A stretch of DNA of 64,000 nucleotides from NCBI RefSeq assembly GCF_016785085.1, contig NZ_JAENHO010000001.1:124001-188000 (forward strand). The letters run 5' to 3'. Source of the DNA: Paractinoplanes lichenicola. GTDB taxonomy: Bacteria; Actinomycetota; Actinomycetes; Mycobacteriales; Micromonosporaceae. The notes under the pieces were generated by a model. That model was given only the letters and a program-made list of their open reading frames with translations. It searched no databases and was not told the DNA's origin. Shown here in pieces: positions 26,503 through 35,169 of this stretch (the stretch's first letter is position 1; every line of letters starts with the position of its first letter). Made by a program: the position numbers and the translations under genes.

Positions 26503-27223
26503 CCACGTCGCGGCACGCCGCAAGCACCTCGTCGGGGTGGGTGAGCTGCGCGTTGTGGTCGGCGCCGGGCCACGAGACGAGCGAGCCGCCGAGCGCGGCG
26601 GCCAGGCGCTGGTGGGCCCGGCGCATGGGCGCGTCGGGCTTGCGATCGGCGGTCACGACCACGGCCGGCAGGCGGGGCAGGTCGGTCTCGCGGAACCCGG
26701 CGGCCAGCTCGTCGAACCCCCGTACGGCCTGCGCCAGCTGCGGAATGTCCAGCTCCTTCATGCGCTGCCAGGCCGCGCGGACGTCGGGCCGGGTCGCGCG
26801 CCTGAGGTGCTTGTTGGCCCCGGCCGCGCCGACCAGCGGCTGGACGACGCGGCCGAGCACCGGGAGGCCGTGCAGAGCCGAGACCGTACGCATGGTCTGC
26901 GTGATCCGCCGGGCCAGCGCGACGTCGTTGACCGGCGACGGGTCGATCAGCACGAGCCCGGCCACGTCCCGCGGGTGGTCGCGGGCGAGCAGGGCGGCCA
27001 CCGCCCCGCCGAGGCTCTGCCCGATCACCACCACCGGGCCGAGCCCGGCCTCGGCGATCGTGGCGTGCAGGTGGCCGGTGACGCCGTCGAGGGTGGGCGG
27101 GCGGTCGTGCCGGAGCACGCGGCAGCCGGGGTCGGCGATCAGCCCCTCGGCCAGGCCGGGAAAGAACCCGTCGACGGGCGCGGCGCCGCCGGGGAGCAGC
27201 AGGACACCGGGGATGTGCGGCAT
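26474..27223 (-). CDS. Alpha/beta hydrolase
   Basis: A 249-residue soluble alpha/beta hydrolase starting MPHIPGVLLLPGGAAPVDGF. The nucleophile elbow is VVVIGQSLGGAVAALLA (Ser in G-x-S-x-G). GLVLIDPSP follows the first crossover. An acid near VVVTADRKPD and a His in WPGADHNAQLTHPDEV complete the triad. The class and lid suggest a small ester or lactone hydrolase; the substrate is not predictable. It starts 9 bp after the end of the carboxylesterase gene upstream on the same strand, so the two hydrolases are probably co-transcribed. Confidence 0.88.
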   Translation of the reverse strand: MPHIPGVLLLPGGAAPVDGFFPGLAEGLIADPGCRVLRHDRPPTLDGVTGHLHATIAEAGLGPVVVIGQSLGGAVAALLARDHPRDVAGLVLIDPSPVNDVALARRITQTMRTVSALHGLPVLGRVVQPLVGAAGANKHLRRATRPDVRAAWQRMKELDIPQLAQAVRGFDELAAGFRETDLPRLPAVVVTADRKPDAPMRRAHQRLAAALGGSLVSWPGADHNAQLTHPDEVLAACRDVVRRASGERR

Positions 27224-27232
27224 CGGCCCAGG

Positions 27233-28558
27233 CTATGTGGTCAGGGCGGCGAAGACATGGTCACGCCAGAGCCCGTACGAGGCCTCTTCGGGGTAGGGCG
27301 CCACGACGCTGGGCTCGTCGAAGATCTGGGTCAGCTGCTCCTCGGGCGTGTAGGCGGGCCAGCCGGGATCGCCGGTGGTGGCGAAGCGGGTCCAGGCCGA
27401 GCGCATCTGGGTGGAGACGGCGGCCGCGCCAGGGTTGTCGCCGAGCAGCTGGGCGGGCTCGTTGCCGGTGAGCGTGCCGAAGACGAGCGGGACGTCGAGG
27501 CCGTGGCACGCCCCGAGGAGGCCGGACCAGGTCAGCTCGTACAGGAAGGCCCGGCCGCCACCCGCGAGCCGGGCGTCGGCCAGGTGCACGCTGGGCATGC
27601 GGAACAGCCAGTCGGAGTGGATGAGCTCGTTGAGCCGGGCGTCGGTGGCGTCGGGGAAGGCCGCCCGGTAGCGCTCGACGCCGCCGGGGGCGAGCAGGTC
27701 GAGGTCGGTGCCGGGGTGACCGCCGTTGATCACGGTGAAGAGCCGGTGCTCGTCGCGGGTGTGGCCGACGATCAGCGGGATGTCGCGGGCGGCCCCGGCG
27801 GCCAGCGCCTGCCACGGGGTGCACGGCAGCACGTCGCCGTCGACAACCGGGGCGAACCGCATCGTCGGATAAGCCGCCGGACCACCGCGCAAGGGGCCCG
27901 GCGAGTCGACTGAGCTGTCAGCCGGGTCCGCGGCGATGCGGGCGGCCAGTTCCGGCGCGAAGAACGTGCCCGGCATGCTCTGGGCGATCGCCGCGTGGAA
28001 GAGCCCGGCCGCGCGCGGCATGGCCAGCAGCGCGGCCACGCAGCCGCCGCCCGCGGACTCGCCGAAGATCGTCACCCGGCCCGGGTCACCGCCGAAGGCC
28101 GTGACGTTGTCGCGCACCCACTCCAGCGCAGCGACCTGGTCGAGCAGCCCCAGATTGGCCGGCGCGGACCCGAACCCCTCGGCCGCGAGCCGATAGTTCA
28201 GGGTCACGACCACGATCTCGCCGTCGTTGGCGAGACGGCCGCCGTCGTACTCGGGCCGGCTCGACGACCCGATCTCGTAGCCGCCGCCGTGAATCCACAC
28301 CATGACCGGAAGTTTCGCGGCCGGGCCGGGGTCGGGCGTCCAGACGTTGACGGTCAGGCACTCGTCGTCGGGACCGCGGTCAGAAGCCTCGGTAGAAGGC
28401 CCGAAGGACGCCGCGGACCGCACGCCGTCCCACGGCGCCACCGGTTGCGGGACGGTGAAAGGGAGCGGCGGGACCGCGTACGGGATGCCGCGAAAGACTG
28501 CCACGTCGGATTCCCAGCGTCCACGAACGATCCCGGCTACCGTTTTCGCCTCAGGCAC
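27233..28558 (-). CDS. Type-B carboxylesterase (p-nitrobenzyl esterase-like)
   Basis: A 441-residue enzyme if started at GTG 28558 (VPEAKTVAGIVRGRWESDVA), which has a GAGGA site 7 nt upstream and matches the usual N-terminus of the family. A GTG at 28594 would add 12 residues. Landmarks: AVFRGIPYAVPP, DECLTVNVWTP, VMVWIHGGGYEIGSS (oxyanion region) and the nucleophile elbow VTIFGESAGGGCV. The acid is near HTRDEHRLF and the His in WSGLLGACHGLDVPLVFG. It is shorter than the usual 490-550 residues because the cap region after QSMPGTFF is trimmed. It cleaves esters of small acids. The hydrolase gene follows in the same transcript. Confidence 0.88.
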   Translation of the reverse strand: MPEAKTVAGIVRGRWESDVAVFRGIPYAVPPLPFTVPQPVAPWDGVRSAASFGPSTEASDRGPDDECLTVNVWTPDPGPAAKLPVMVWIHGGGYEIGSSSRPEYDGGRLANDGEIVVVTLNYRLAAEGFGSAPANLGLLDQVAALEWVRDNVTAFGGDPGRVTIFGESAGGGCVAALLAMPRAAGLFHAAIAQSMPGTFFAPELAARIAADPADSSVDSPGPLRGGPAAYPTMRFAPVVDGDVLPCTPWQALAAGAARDIPLIVGHTRDEHRLFTVINGGHPGTDLDLLAPGGVERYRAAFPDATDARLNELIHSDWLFRMPSVHLADARLAGGGRAFLYELTWSGLLGACHGLDVPLVFGTLTGNEPAQLLGDNPGAAAVSTQMRSAWTRFATTGDPGWPAYTPEEQLTQIFDEPSVVAPYPEEASYGLWRDHVFAALTT

Positions 28559-28598
28559 AGCGGCATCCTCATCCGGAAGCCGCCGCCGCGCCACCGAT

Positions 28599-29159
28599 TT
28601 ACTTCTTCTTGAGCAGAACCTTGACCCCGCCCGACAGCAGCGAGTCGTGCAGCTCGACGACGGTCAGCCGGGTGGAAGAAGGCACGTCGAAGACGAGCTT
28701 GCCGGTCACCCGCTCCCCCGGTTCGAGCTTCTCCAGGAACGTCTTGGTGTCGCGGTTGGCGTAGATCCCGGCCAGCTCGTCATTCCCGTACGTGGTGCCG
28801 CGCCCGTCGATGGCCTGCTGCGCCCGGCCCAGGAAATACTTGGTGTCGCCGGAGAAGTTGCGCACCGACAGGCTGACCACGCAGTAGCGACCCTTGGCGG
28901 TGCGCCGCAGGAATTCGGGCCCCACGGTCGTACGGGAGCAATCGACCCCGGAGACCACGAACTCGAACTTGCCGTCGCGCACCTTGTCGCCGAAGCGCGG
29001 TGACAAGGACGGCGCCGGGGACGGGGTGACCGCGGCCGCCCGTGGTTGCGGGTCGCCGACCGCCTGCATCGCCACGCCGGCCAGGAACAACGCGACGATG
29101 GCGACGACGGCGAACAGGCCGGCGAGAAGCGGGTGGAGAGAACGTCTCACCCTCCTCAC
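28599..29159 (-). CDS. DUF4352-type secreted/anchored protein
   Basis: A 186-residue protein with an N-terminal membrane helix (LLAGLFAVVAIVALFLAGVA). A Pro/Ser linker (SPAPSLSPRFG) leads to a beta-rich domain. This begins DKVRDGKFEFVVSGVDC, continues YCVVSLSVRNFSGDTKYF and ends LEPGERVTGKLVFDVPSST, TVVELHDS. That order is the DUF4352 (telokin-like, Ig-fold) signature, found in exported actinobacterial and clostridial proteins; MPT63 is a relative. Two Cys residues may form a disulphide. Role unknown. The carboxylesterase gene follows on the same strand. Confidence 0.85.
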   Translation of the reverse strand: MRRVRRSLHPLLAGLFAVVAIVALFLAGVAMQAVGDPQPRAAAVTPSPAPSLSPRFGDKVRDGKFEFVVSGVDCSRTTVGPEFLRRTAKGRYCVVSLSVRNFSGDTKYFLGRAQQAIDGRGTTYGNDELAGIYANRDTKTFLEKLEPGERVTGKLVFDVPSSTRLTVVELHDSLLSGGVKVLLKKK

Positions 29160-29215
29160 TCTGAGTCAGCACCCCGCCCCGGGCCAGCGTTTTCCGCCGA
29201 TACGACACGGCAGAT

Positions 29216-30442
29216 CTACGACACCAGCTGATCGCGGCGCCGGGTCAGATAGGCGGTCTCGGCGGTGTTGCCTGCCAGCTCGATCGCCTGGTCGTACGCC
29301 GACCGGGCATCGCCGCTGCGGCCGAGGCGGCGCAGCAGGTCGGCCCGGGTCGCGTGGAAGGCGTGATAGGCGGTCAGCTTGTCGCCGAGCCGGTCCACGG
29401 CGGCCAGGGCCACCTCGGGGCCGTCGAGCTCGGCGACCGCGATGGCCCGGTTCAGGGCCACGATCGGCGACGGGTCGAGGCGTACGAGCTGGTCGTAGAG
29501 GGCCACGATCTGCGACCAGTCGGTGTCGCGCAGGTCGCGGGCGGAGGTGTGCACGGCGTTGATCGCGGCCAGGATCTGATAGCGGCCGGGGGCGACCCCG
29601 CTGGCCAGCCGCTCGCGCACCAGCCGGTGCCCCTCGGCGATCAGGCTGGTGTCCCAGGCGCCGCGGTCCTGCTCGCTCAGCGTGATCAGCTCGCCGGTGG
29701 CCGAGATCCTGGCGGCGTGGCGGGCCTCGGTCAGCAGCATCAGCGCCAGCAGCCCGGCCACCTCGCCGTCGGCCGGCAGCAGCACGCGGATCAGCCGGGT
29801 CAGCCGGATCGCCTCGGCGGTCAGGTCCTGGCGCACCGGGTCGGTGCCGGGTCCGGTGGCCAGATAGCCCTCGTTGAAGACCAGGAACAGCACGGCGAGG
29901 ACGCCGGAGAGCCGTACGGGAAGGTCTTCGCTCGACGGCACCCGGTACGGGATGCGGTTCGCCTTGATCTTGGCCTTGGCCCGGGTGATCCGCTGCTCCA
30001 TGGCGGTCTCGCGGACCAGGAAGGCGCGGGCGATCTCGGGCACGGTCAGCCCGCCGACCATCCGCAGGGTCAGCGCCACCCGGGACTCCGGGGCGAGGGC
30101 GGGGTGACAGCAGGTGAAGAACAACCGCAGCCGCTCGTCGTCGATCGCGCCGGTCGGCTCGGGCGGGGTGTCGTCGTGCAGCATCAGGGCCTCCCTCTGC
30201 TTGTCGTCGCGCTTGCCCTCGCGCCGGATCCGGTCGATGGCCTTGCGGCTGGCGGTCGTGGTCAGCCAGGCGCCCGGGTTGGGCGGCACCCCGTCGGCCG
30301 GCCACTTCTCGACCGCCGCCGCGAACGCCTCGGCGGCCGCCTCCTCGGCGATGTCGAGGTCGCCGTACCGCCTGGTCAGGGTGGCGACGATCCAGGCCCA
30401 CTGCTCGCGGTGGACCCGGGTGATCGCGTCGGCGACGGTCAC
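29216..30442 (-). CDS. ECF42-type RNA polymerase sigma factor with C-terminal TPR-like domain
   Basis: A 408-residue sigma factor starting at GTG 30442, overlapping the DGPF gene stop by 4 bp (GTGA). Region 2 (REQWAWIVATLTRRYGDLDI, AEEAAAEAFAAAVEKWP) and region 4 (RVALTLRMVGGLTVPEIARA, TAMEQRITRAKAKI) are separated by a linker. A C-terminal extension of about 200 residues is helical and repeat-like (AVLFLVFNEGYLATGPG, RADLLRRLGRSGDARSAYDQ). This long tail and the DGPF partner define group ECF42, which lacks an anti-sigma factor. The tail is thought to control activity. Target promoters are not visible here. Confidence 0.92.
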   Translation of the reverse strand: MTVADAITRVHREQWAWIVATLTRRYGDLDIAEEAAAEAFAAAVEKWPADGVPPNPGAWLTTTASRKAIDRIRREGKRDDKQREALMLHDDTPPEPTGAIDDERLRLFFTCCHPALAPESRVALTLRMVGGLTVPEIARAFLVRETAMEQRITRAKAKIKANRIPYRVPSSEDLPVRLSGVLAVLFLVFNEGYLATGPGTDPVRQDLTAEAIRLTRLIRVLLPADGEVAGLLALMLLTEARHAARISATGELITLSEQDRGAWDTSLIAEGHRLVRERLASGVAPGRYQILAAINAVHTSARDLRDTDWSQIVALYDQLVRLDPSPIVALNRAIAVAELDGPEVALAAVDRLGDKLTAYHAFHATRADLLRRLGRSGDARSAYDQAIELAGNTAETAYLTRRRDQLVS

Positions 30443-30762
30443 AGGAAGGGCCGGACCTCGAGCCGCCGGTTGCACGCCTTCGACCCGGCCGCGGCGAGCT
30501 TGAGGGCGACGTCGAGGTCGGCGGCCTCCCAGACCCAGAACCCGGCCACGAACTCCTTGGTCTCGACGAACGGGCCGTCGGTGAACAGGGCCGGCCCCTC
30601 GCGGCCGTCGATCACGGTGGCGGTGGCCGGGTCGCTCAGCCCGCCCGCGAACACCCAGTGCCCACCGGCCACGAGCGTCTCGTTGAACGCGTCGATGGCG
30701 GCCATCTCCTCGTCCGTACCGGAATTGGCCTTGTCGTGGATCACCGAAACGAAGAACTGCAT
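30439..30762 (-). CDS. YCII-related DGPF-domain protein
   Basis: A 107-residue ferredoxin-like fold protein from ATG 30762, with GGGAG upstream. The signature DGPFVETKEFVAGFWV sits near residues 62-77, and GLSDPATATVI precedes it. DGPF proteins are the constant neighbours of ECF42 sigma factors and are often their targets; their biochemical role is unknown. Here it is the first gene of a two-gene operon with the sigma factor, whose GTG start overlaps its stop, so the two are made in a fixed ratio. Confidence 0.92.
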   Translation of the reverse strand: MQFFVSVIHDKANSGTDEEMAAIDAFNETLVAGGHWVFAGGLSDPATATVIDGREGPALFTDGPFVETKEFVAGFWVWEAADLDVALKLAAAGSKACNRRLEVRPFL

Positions 30763-30976
30763 GTCGGATCATCTCCCGTGCCTCGGGCGGCCCCTCGCGG
30801 GCGGCCTCTCACCCCTACCACGATCGGGCTGCGCTCGATCCGACACCGGCCCCGGAGTTTCTCCGGTTTTCGGCATGCCGTTCCCCCGTACGATGCTGGG
30901 CCAGGGTCTGGAGAAGGGAGTAGGGTGCGGGTGTTGAACCACGTCGGGGCCCCGGCCCTCGGGCTGTCTTCTCGGC

Positions 30977-31000
30977 ACCGGTCAGCGCCCGCTGACCGGT
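30977..31000. other. Perfect hairpin upstream of the STAS gene
   Basis: ACCGGTCAGC-GCCC-GCTGACCGGT forms a 10-bp stem with a 4-nt loop, 38 bp before the STAS ATG, inside the 276-bp gap between the divergent DGPF and STAS genes. It has no T-tract. It may be an operator or a leader hairpin. A smaller hairpin (CCGGAG-TTT-CTCCGG) lies at about 30852-30866. No other feature was seen in this gap. Confidence 0.5.
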
Positions 31001-31038
31001 CCACACGAAGCACGCCTGAGCCGGAGAGGTTTTCTGTT

Positions 31039-31389
31039 ATGCGCAGACTATTCGAACGCGTCCCGCTCGACGTCAGCATCGGCGATCGCCGCGACGACCA
31101 GGTCGTCATCGCCGTGCGCGGTGAGATCGACAGCGACAACTGTGCCGAGCTGCGGTGCGAGCTTTCCTCGGCGTTGACCGAGGCCGGCACCCCGCACGTC
31201 GCCCTCGACCTGAGCGCGCTCACGTTCATCGGCTCGGCCGGCGTCCGGGAATTGCTGCGCTGCCGAGAGGAGGCCGAGCAACGTGGCGGCACCTTCAGGA
31301 TCACCCAGGCGCACGACCACGTACGCCAGGTCTTGACCCTCTGCAGCCTCACTGAGCTCCTCCACCTCTCGGCAGCGCCGAACGGCTAG
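31039..31389 (+). CDS. STAS-domain anti-sigma factor antagonist
   Basis: A 116-residue single STAS domain from ATG 31039 (MRRLFERVPLDVSIGDRRDD) with GGAGAGG upstream. An in-frame GTG about 38 codons earlier also has a purine-rich site but the extra sequence lacks coding character. Core motifs: VIAVRGEIDSDNCAELR, then VALDLSALTFIGSAGVRELL, in which the Ser of FIGSAGV is the predicted phosphorylation site for an RsbW-type kinase. Unphosphorylated, such proteins free a sigma factor from its anti-sigma factor. No anti-sigma gene is adjacent, so its partners are elsewhere. The stop codon overlaps the convergent giant gene by 4 bp (shared CTAG). Confidence 0.9.
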   Translation: MRRLFERVPLDVSIGDRRDDQVVIAVRGEIDSDNCAELRCELSSALTEAGTPHVALDLSALTFIGSAGVRELLRCREEAEQRGGTFRITQAHDHVRQVLTLCSLTELLHLSAAPNG

Positions 31390-34300
31390 ACCGGCTCGAT
31401 CCAGATGTTGCGGTAGCGCACGTTCGCGCCGGGGTCACCGTGATCCTGCAGGCGGATCGGCCCGTACGCCGAGGTCTCCGCCGCGCCGGCCCCGGTCGGC
31501 CCGTCGATCGTCACGTTGTTGTGCACGGTCGTGCCGTTCCAGACCAGCGTCACCCGGGCATCCTCGACCTTGGTGGAGCCGTTCCAGCGGGCGGCCCGGA
31601 AGGTGATGTCGTACGTCTGCCAGGTCTCGGGCGCCGTGCCCGCGTTGGCCGTCGGCGCGCGCTTCTGATAAATCGCCGCGCTGTCGTCGTTGGCCAGAAC
31701 CGCTTTCCCGTACGTGTCGAGCACCTGAACCTCGTACCGGTCCTGCAGGTAGATCCCGCTGTTGGCCCGCTGCTGCCCGGTCACGTCGGCCGGCAGGTTG
31801 GGCAGCCAGAACTCGACGTGCAGCTTGAAGTCCCCGTACGCCTGTTTGGTCCGCAGGTCGCCCCCGAGCACCTCGGCCGAGCCGCCCGACACCGGCCACG
31901 TCGCCGCGCCGCCGCTGGAGTTCACGAACGAGTTCAGGTTGCCGCCGTTGAACAGCGTGACCCGGCTCGGGTTGTTGTGGGTCCACCGCTGCTGGGCCAC
32001 GTCGGCCCACTCCCAGATCTGGATCTGCGTGCCGTCCGCGGTGGCCCCGCCCGCCACGTCGAGCACCTTGCCCGAGGCCGGGTTGAGCAGCGAGCCGTTG
32101 GCCTGGGCCTGCCACACCTGGGCGGCGCTGCCGTTGCACCCGTAGAGCTGCACCTTCGTGCCGTTGGCGGTGCCGCCGTTGTCGATGTCGAGGCACTTGC
32201 CGTGGGCCCGCAGGGTGTCGCCGATCCGGGTCCAGCTCTGCGAGGACGAGTTGTTGCAGGTGTAGAGCTGGATCTTCGTCTTGTCGGCGGTGCCCGCGTT
32301 GTCGACGTCGAGGCACTTGCCGCCGATCCCGGTGATCGTGCCGGTCTTGTCGGTGCCGGTGCTGCTGCCGCCGGTGCCGACGGTCAGGCTGTCCAGGTTG
32401 ACGTGCCCGACGTCGCCGGTGTCCACCTTGTAGGCGATCGTGTTGCCGCCCGCTTTCAGGGTCACCGTGTCGGTCTTGGTGGCCCAGGTGTCCCAGTTGC
32501 CCGTGTCGGCCAGGCTGACCTGCCGCAGCTTGACCCCGTTGACGTACAGGCTCACGGTCTTGGCCCCGGCCGACGGGTTCGGCCCGTTGCTGAAGCGCAG
32601 CTCGACCGGGTAGGAGCCGGCCGTGGGCACGTTGACGGAGAACGTGGTGGCCGCGCCGACCGAGCCGTAGCCGGCGACGAAGCCCGAGCCCGTGTATCCG
32701 GTGTGGTCGGTGGCGATGGCCGCGCTGCCGCTGAGCCCGCTGTGCTCGGCCTCGACCTTGTCCGTACGCAGCGTGGTGCCATCGACCAGGCTGTTCAGCG
32801 TGTACCAGGCCTCGGTGCTCCACAGTGACGCGCCGGTGGTGCTGGTGAACGGCCGCGGCGAGCGTACGTGCACGACCCGGCCCGGCTTGAGCCCGGCCAG
32901 CTGGATCGTCACCTTGAGCCGGTCGGCCGACAGCGTCGCCGAGCTCACCGTGAGCTGCTCCTCGTCGACCTTCGGACCCCCGTACGCGGGAGTCGGGACG
33001 TACCGCCACTGCTTGGCCTGATAGCGCGCGGCCAGTGAGGCGGCGGTGGTGGCCGAGACGGGCTGGGTGTATTCGAGCTCGAACCCGCCCGCGACGGCCC
33101 GCATGGCCTTGATGTCGAACACGCTCGCGTTGTTGGGCGTCAACTTCTGCAGCCCGTACCGGAGCTTGCCCTCCTGACCCCAGTTGCCGTCCGCGCCGAG
33201 ACCGCCGGCGTAGAGCGCGCCGTCCGGGCCCTGGCTCAGCCGCAGCACACCCATCTCGAGGCCCTGGGTCAGCCGGAACACCGCGCCCTGATACTGGCCG
33301 TTGACCTTCTCGAGGAACCCGCGCTGGATGCCGCCGTACGTGACATCACCGAAGAGCATCTGACCCGCGTACGGGCCCGAGTTGAGCAGCAGCGGGGTGC
33401 TGGGCGAATTGGCGATCTCGTTCTGCGGCAGCCACAGCACGGGCTGGGTCACCGGCTGCGAGTCGAACGGGCCGTCCGGGTTGGTGTAGTGCCCGAAGAA
33501 CCGGTCCTGCTTGATCTGCACCAGCTTCGACGAGGGCAGCCAGCCGCCCTGGTTGTCGGTCACGAAGATGTCGCCCTCGGGTCCCCAGCCGATCCCGTCC
33601 GGGGTGCGCAGCCCGCCCGCGATGTACTGCACCGCGCCCGTGCTCCGGTTGATCTTCAGGGTGGTGCCCCGGTTCGGCGACCCTTGCGGCTCGGTGGTGG
33701 CGCCGCCCAGGTTGATCGAGACGGAGAGGTTTAGATAGAAGAACCCGTCCTGATAGAGCAGCCCGAACGCGAACTCGTGGAAGTTGCCGTCGAAGGGCCA
33801 CGTCGCGACCCGCCGGTACTGGTCGATCGTGCCGTCGCCGTTGGTGTCGTTGAGCTCGGTCAGCTCATGCTTCTGCGACACATAGATCTTGCCGTCGACC
33901 ACCTTGAGCCCCATCGGCTCGCGCAGCCCGGTGGCGATTTTCTTGTACGTCACCTGGCTCGGCGACGTGCTGCCGGTGACCCCGCTGAGCAGGTAGACCT
34001 CGCCAGCCACGGTGTCGCTGCCGCCCCAGGTCGCGATCGCCAGGCGGCCGTCGGGCATCCAATCCATCGCGCTGACCTGCGGGTTGAAGCCGGACGGGCG
34101 CAGGTTGGTCAGCGTGTAGCCGGGGTGCACGCCCGTCAGCGGCAGGCCGTCACCCGGGCTGTCCCCCGCCTGCTCACACTCCTTGCGGCCGGGGGCGGTC
34201 ACCCGCACCACGCCGGCGTCGGTGCTGAGGACGGAGTTCGGCATCACCGCGTACGCGGTCTGACCCGGCGGGCGCCACTCGAGCGTGAGCTGCTGGCCGT

Positions 34301-34889
34301 TGTCCCGCTCGAAGAAGTCAATCTTGAGCGCGTGATACCCGGTCGTCAGCGCCTTGCTGCCCTCGACCGCGACGGCGCCGTGCAGCCCGTCGTTGTTGAT
34401 CACGAGGGCGTCGTCGAGGTAGAGCCGCGAGCCGTCGTCACTGGTCAGCCGGAAGGCGTACGTGCCGGCGGTGGCGATGTTGAGGTTCGCGATGACCTCG
34501 GACTGGAACCGGTCCTCAAGCCCGAAGTCGGCCGCCGTAGTCCAGTTGATCACCGGCAGGAGTTTGTCGACGTTGGGGGTCTGACCTGGCTTCAGGGTGC
34601 AGATCGCACTCTGCGAGGTCTGCAAGTCGTACGTGCGTAGGGTGACGCCGGGCTCTTGGGTGGGGACGGCGGCGGCCTTGGGGGTGCCGGCCGCCGGGAC
34701 GGCTCCCGGGTTGTCGGCCGTCGGGACGGCTTTTGCATTGCCGGCCGTTGGGACGGTGGCGGTCACCGATCGGGCGTTGTTCGGGCGGGCGGCGTTCGGG
34801 TGAGCGGCGCTCGGGGACGCGGCGCTCGGCGTGGCGGGGAGGAGGACGCCGACCAGGGCGGCGGTGGACAGCAGCACCAAACTCTTCAT
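31386..34889 (-). CDS. Giant secreted multidomain protein: PA14, PQQ-type sugar dehydrogenase propeller, CBM, ricin lectin, DUF1080
   Basis: A 1167-residue exported protein. Signal peptide to about 24; an Ala/Pro/Asn repeat-rich spacer to about 78. PA14 domain about 80-225 (RLTSDDGSRLYLDDALVIN). A six-bladed propeller about 240-600 of the glucose/sorbosone dehydrogenase type (SGFNPQVSAMDWMPDGRLAI, GLRTPDGIGWGPEGDIFVTD). A linker leads to a galactose-binding module about 715-840, a ricin B trefoil about 850-975 (KCLDVDNAGTADKTKIQLYT and two more QxW units) and a C-terminal 3-keto-disaccharide hydrolase-like (DUF1080) domain (VTLFNGGNLNSF, NSGIYLQDRYEVQVLD). It probably binds and modifies complex sugars outside the cell. 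Oxidation by the propeller next to a 3-keto-glycoside hydrolase domain suggests a two-step attack on glycosides; this is inference. Confidence 0.88.
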   Translation of the reverse strand: MKSLVLLSTAALVGVLLPATPSAASPSAAHPNAARPNNARSVTATVPTAGNAKAVPTADNPGAVPAAGTPKAAAVPTQEPGVTLRTYDLQTSQSAICTLKPGQTPNVDKLLPVINWTTAADFGLEDRFQSEVIANLNIATAGTYAFRLTSDDGSRLYLDDALVINNDGLHGAVAVEGSKALTTGYHALKIDFFERDNGQQLTLEWRPPGQTAYAVMPNSVLSTDAGVVRVTAPGRKECEQAGDSPGDGLPLTGVHPGYTLTNLRPSGFNPQVSAMDWMPDGRLAIATWGGSDTVAGEVYLLSGVTGSTSPSQVTYKKIATGLREPMGLKVVDGKIYVSQKHELTELNDTNGDGTIDQYRRVATWPFDGNFHEFAFGLLYQDGFFYLNLSVSINLGGATTEPQGSPNRGTTLKINRSTGAVQYIAGGLRTPDGIGWGPEGDIFVTDNQGGWLPSSKLVQIKQDRFFGHYTNPDGPFDSQPVTQPVLWLPQNEIANSPSTPLLLNSGPYAGQMLFGDVTYGGIQRGFLEKVNGQYQGAVFRLTQGLEMGVLRLSQGPDGALYAGGLGADGNWGQEGKLRYGLQKLTPNNASVFDIKAMRAVAGGFELEYTQPVSATTAASLAARYQAKQWRYVPTPAYGGPKVDEEQLTVSSATLSADRLKVTIQLAGLKPGRVVHVRSPRPFTSTTGASLWSTEAWYTLNSLVDGTTLRTDKVEAEHSGLSGSAAIATDHTGYTGSGFVAGYGSVGAATTFSVNVPTAGSYPVELRFSNGPNPSAGAKTVSLYVNGVKLRQVSLADTGNWDTWATKTDTVTLKAGGNTIAYKVDTGDVGHVNLDSLTVGTGGSSTGTDKTGTITGIGGKCLDVDNAGTADKTKIQLYTCNNSSSQSWTRIGDTLRAHGKCLDIDNGGTANGTKVQLYGCNGSAAQVWQAQANGSLLNPASGKVLDVAGGATADGTQIQIWEWADVAQQRWTHNNPSRVTLFNGGNLNSFVNSSGGAATWPVSGGSAEVLGGDLRTKQAYGDFKLHVEFWLPNLPADVTGQQRANSGIYLQDRYEVQVLDTYGKAVLANDDSAAIYQKRAPTANAGTAPETWQTYDITFRAARWNGSTKVEDARVTLVWNGTTVHNNVTIDGPTGAGAAETSAYGPIRLQDHGDPGANVRYRNIWIEPV

Positions 34890-34949
34890 GAGGCGCTCCA
34901 GGGACGGATGCAGGAATCGACTCCTGCCGATGTCCGTGGACGCTAAGCG

Positions 34950-35025
34950 CCTTCCGAAACAAAGTAAACAACTTCTAACGTTTCATAGAGAACTTTCGAT
35001 CATTCCGACTAAAGTCTTGCCCTCC
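34950..35025. promoter_or_regulatory. AT-rich promoter region of the giant secreted gene
   Basis: An unusually AT-rich stretch for this window, holding repeated GAAA/TTTC-type half-sites (for example GAAAGTTC and GAAACGTT on the minus strand). It lies about 60-135 bp upstream of ATG 34889, which has GGAG before it. I could not fix -35/-10 boxes. From 35026 to 35169 nothing else is recognisable. Confidence 0.4.
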
Positions 35026-35169
35026 CGAGCCAAGCCGCTCCGCCATTGCGGGCAGCCAGCAGTACACGACGGCAGGCAGTTGCCCTTAGGCCGTCCTAGG
35101 AAGATAGGAAGCCACCTTCGGCCACTGACGTGACCGGGTCTGCGCTCGGGTCGCGCGGGTGGGCGGGCC

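Noticed and set aside
30925..31038. In-frame upstream GTG start for the STAS protein
   Set aside because: A purine-rich site precedes it, but the extra residues lack coding character and contain a perfect hairpin. The ATG at 31039 has its own ribosome site and gives the usual domain length.
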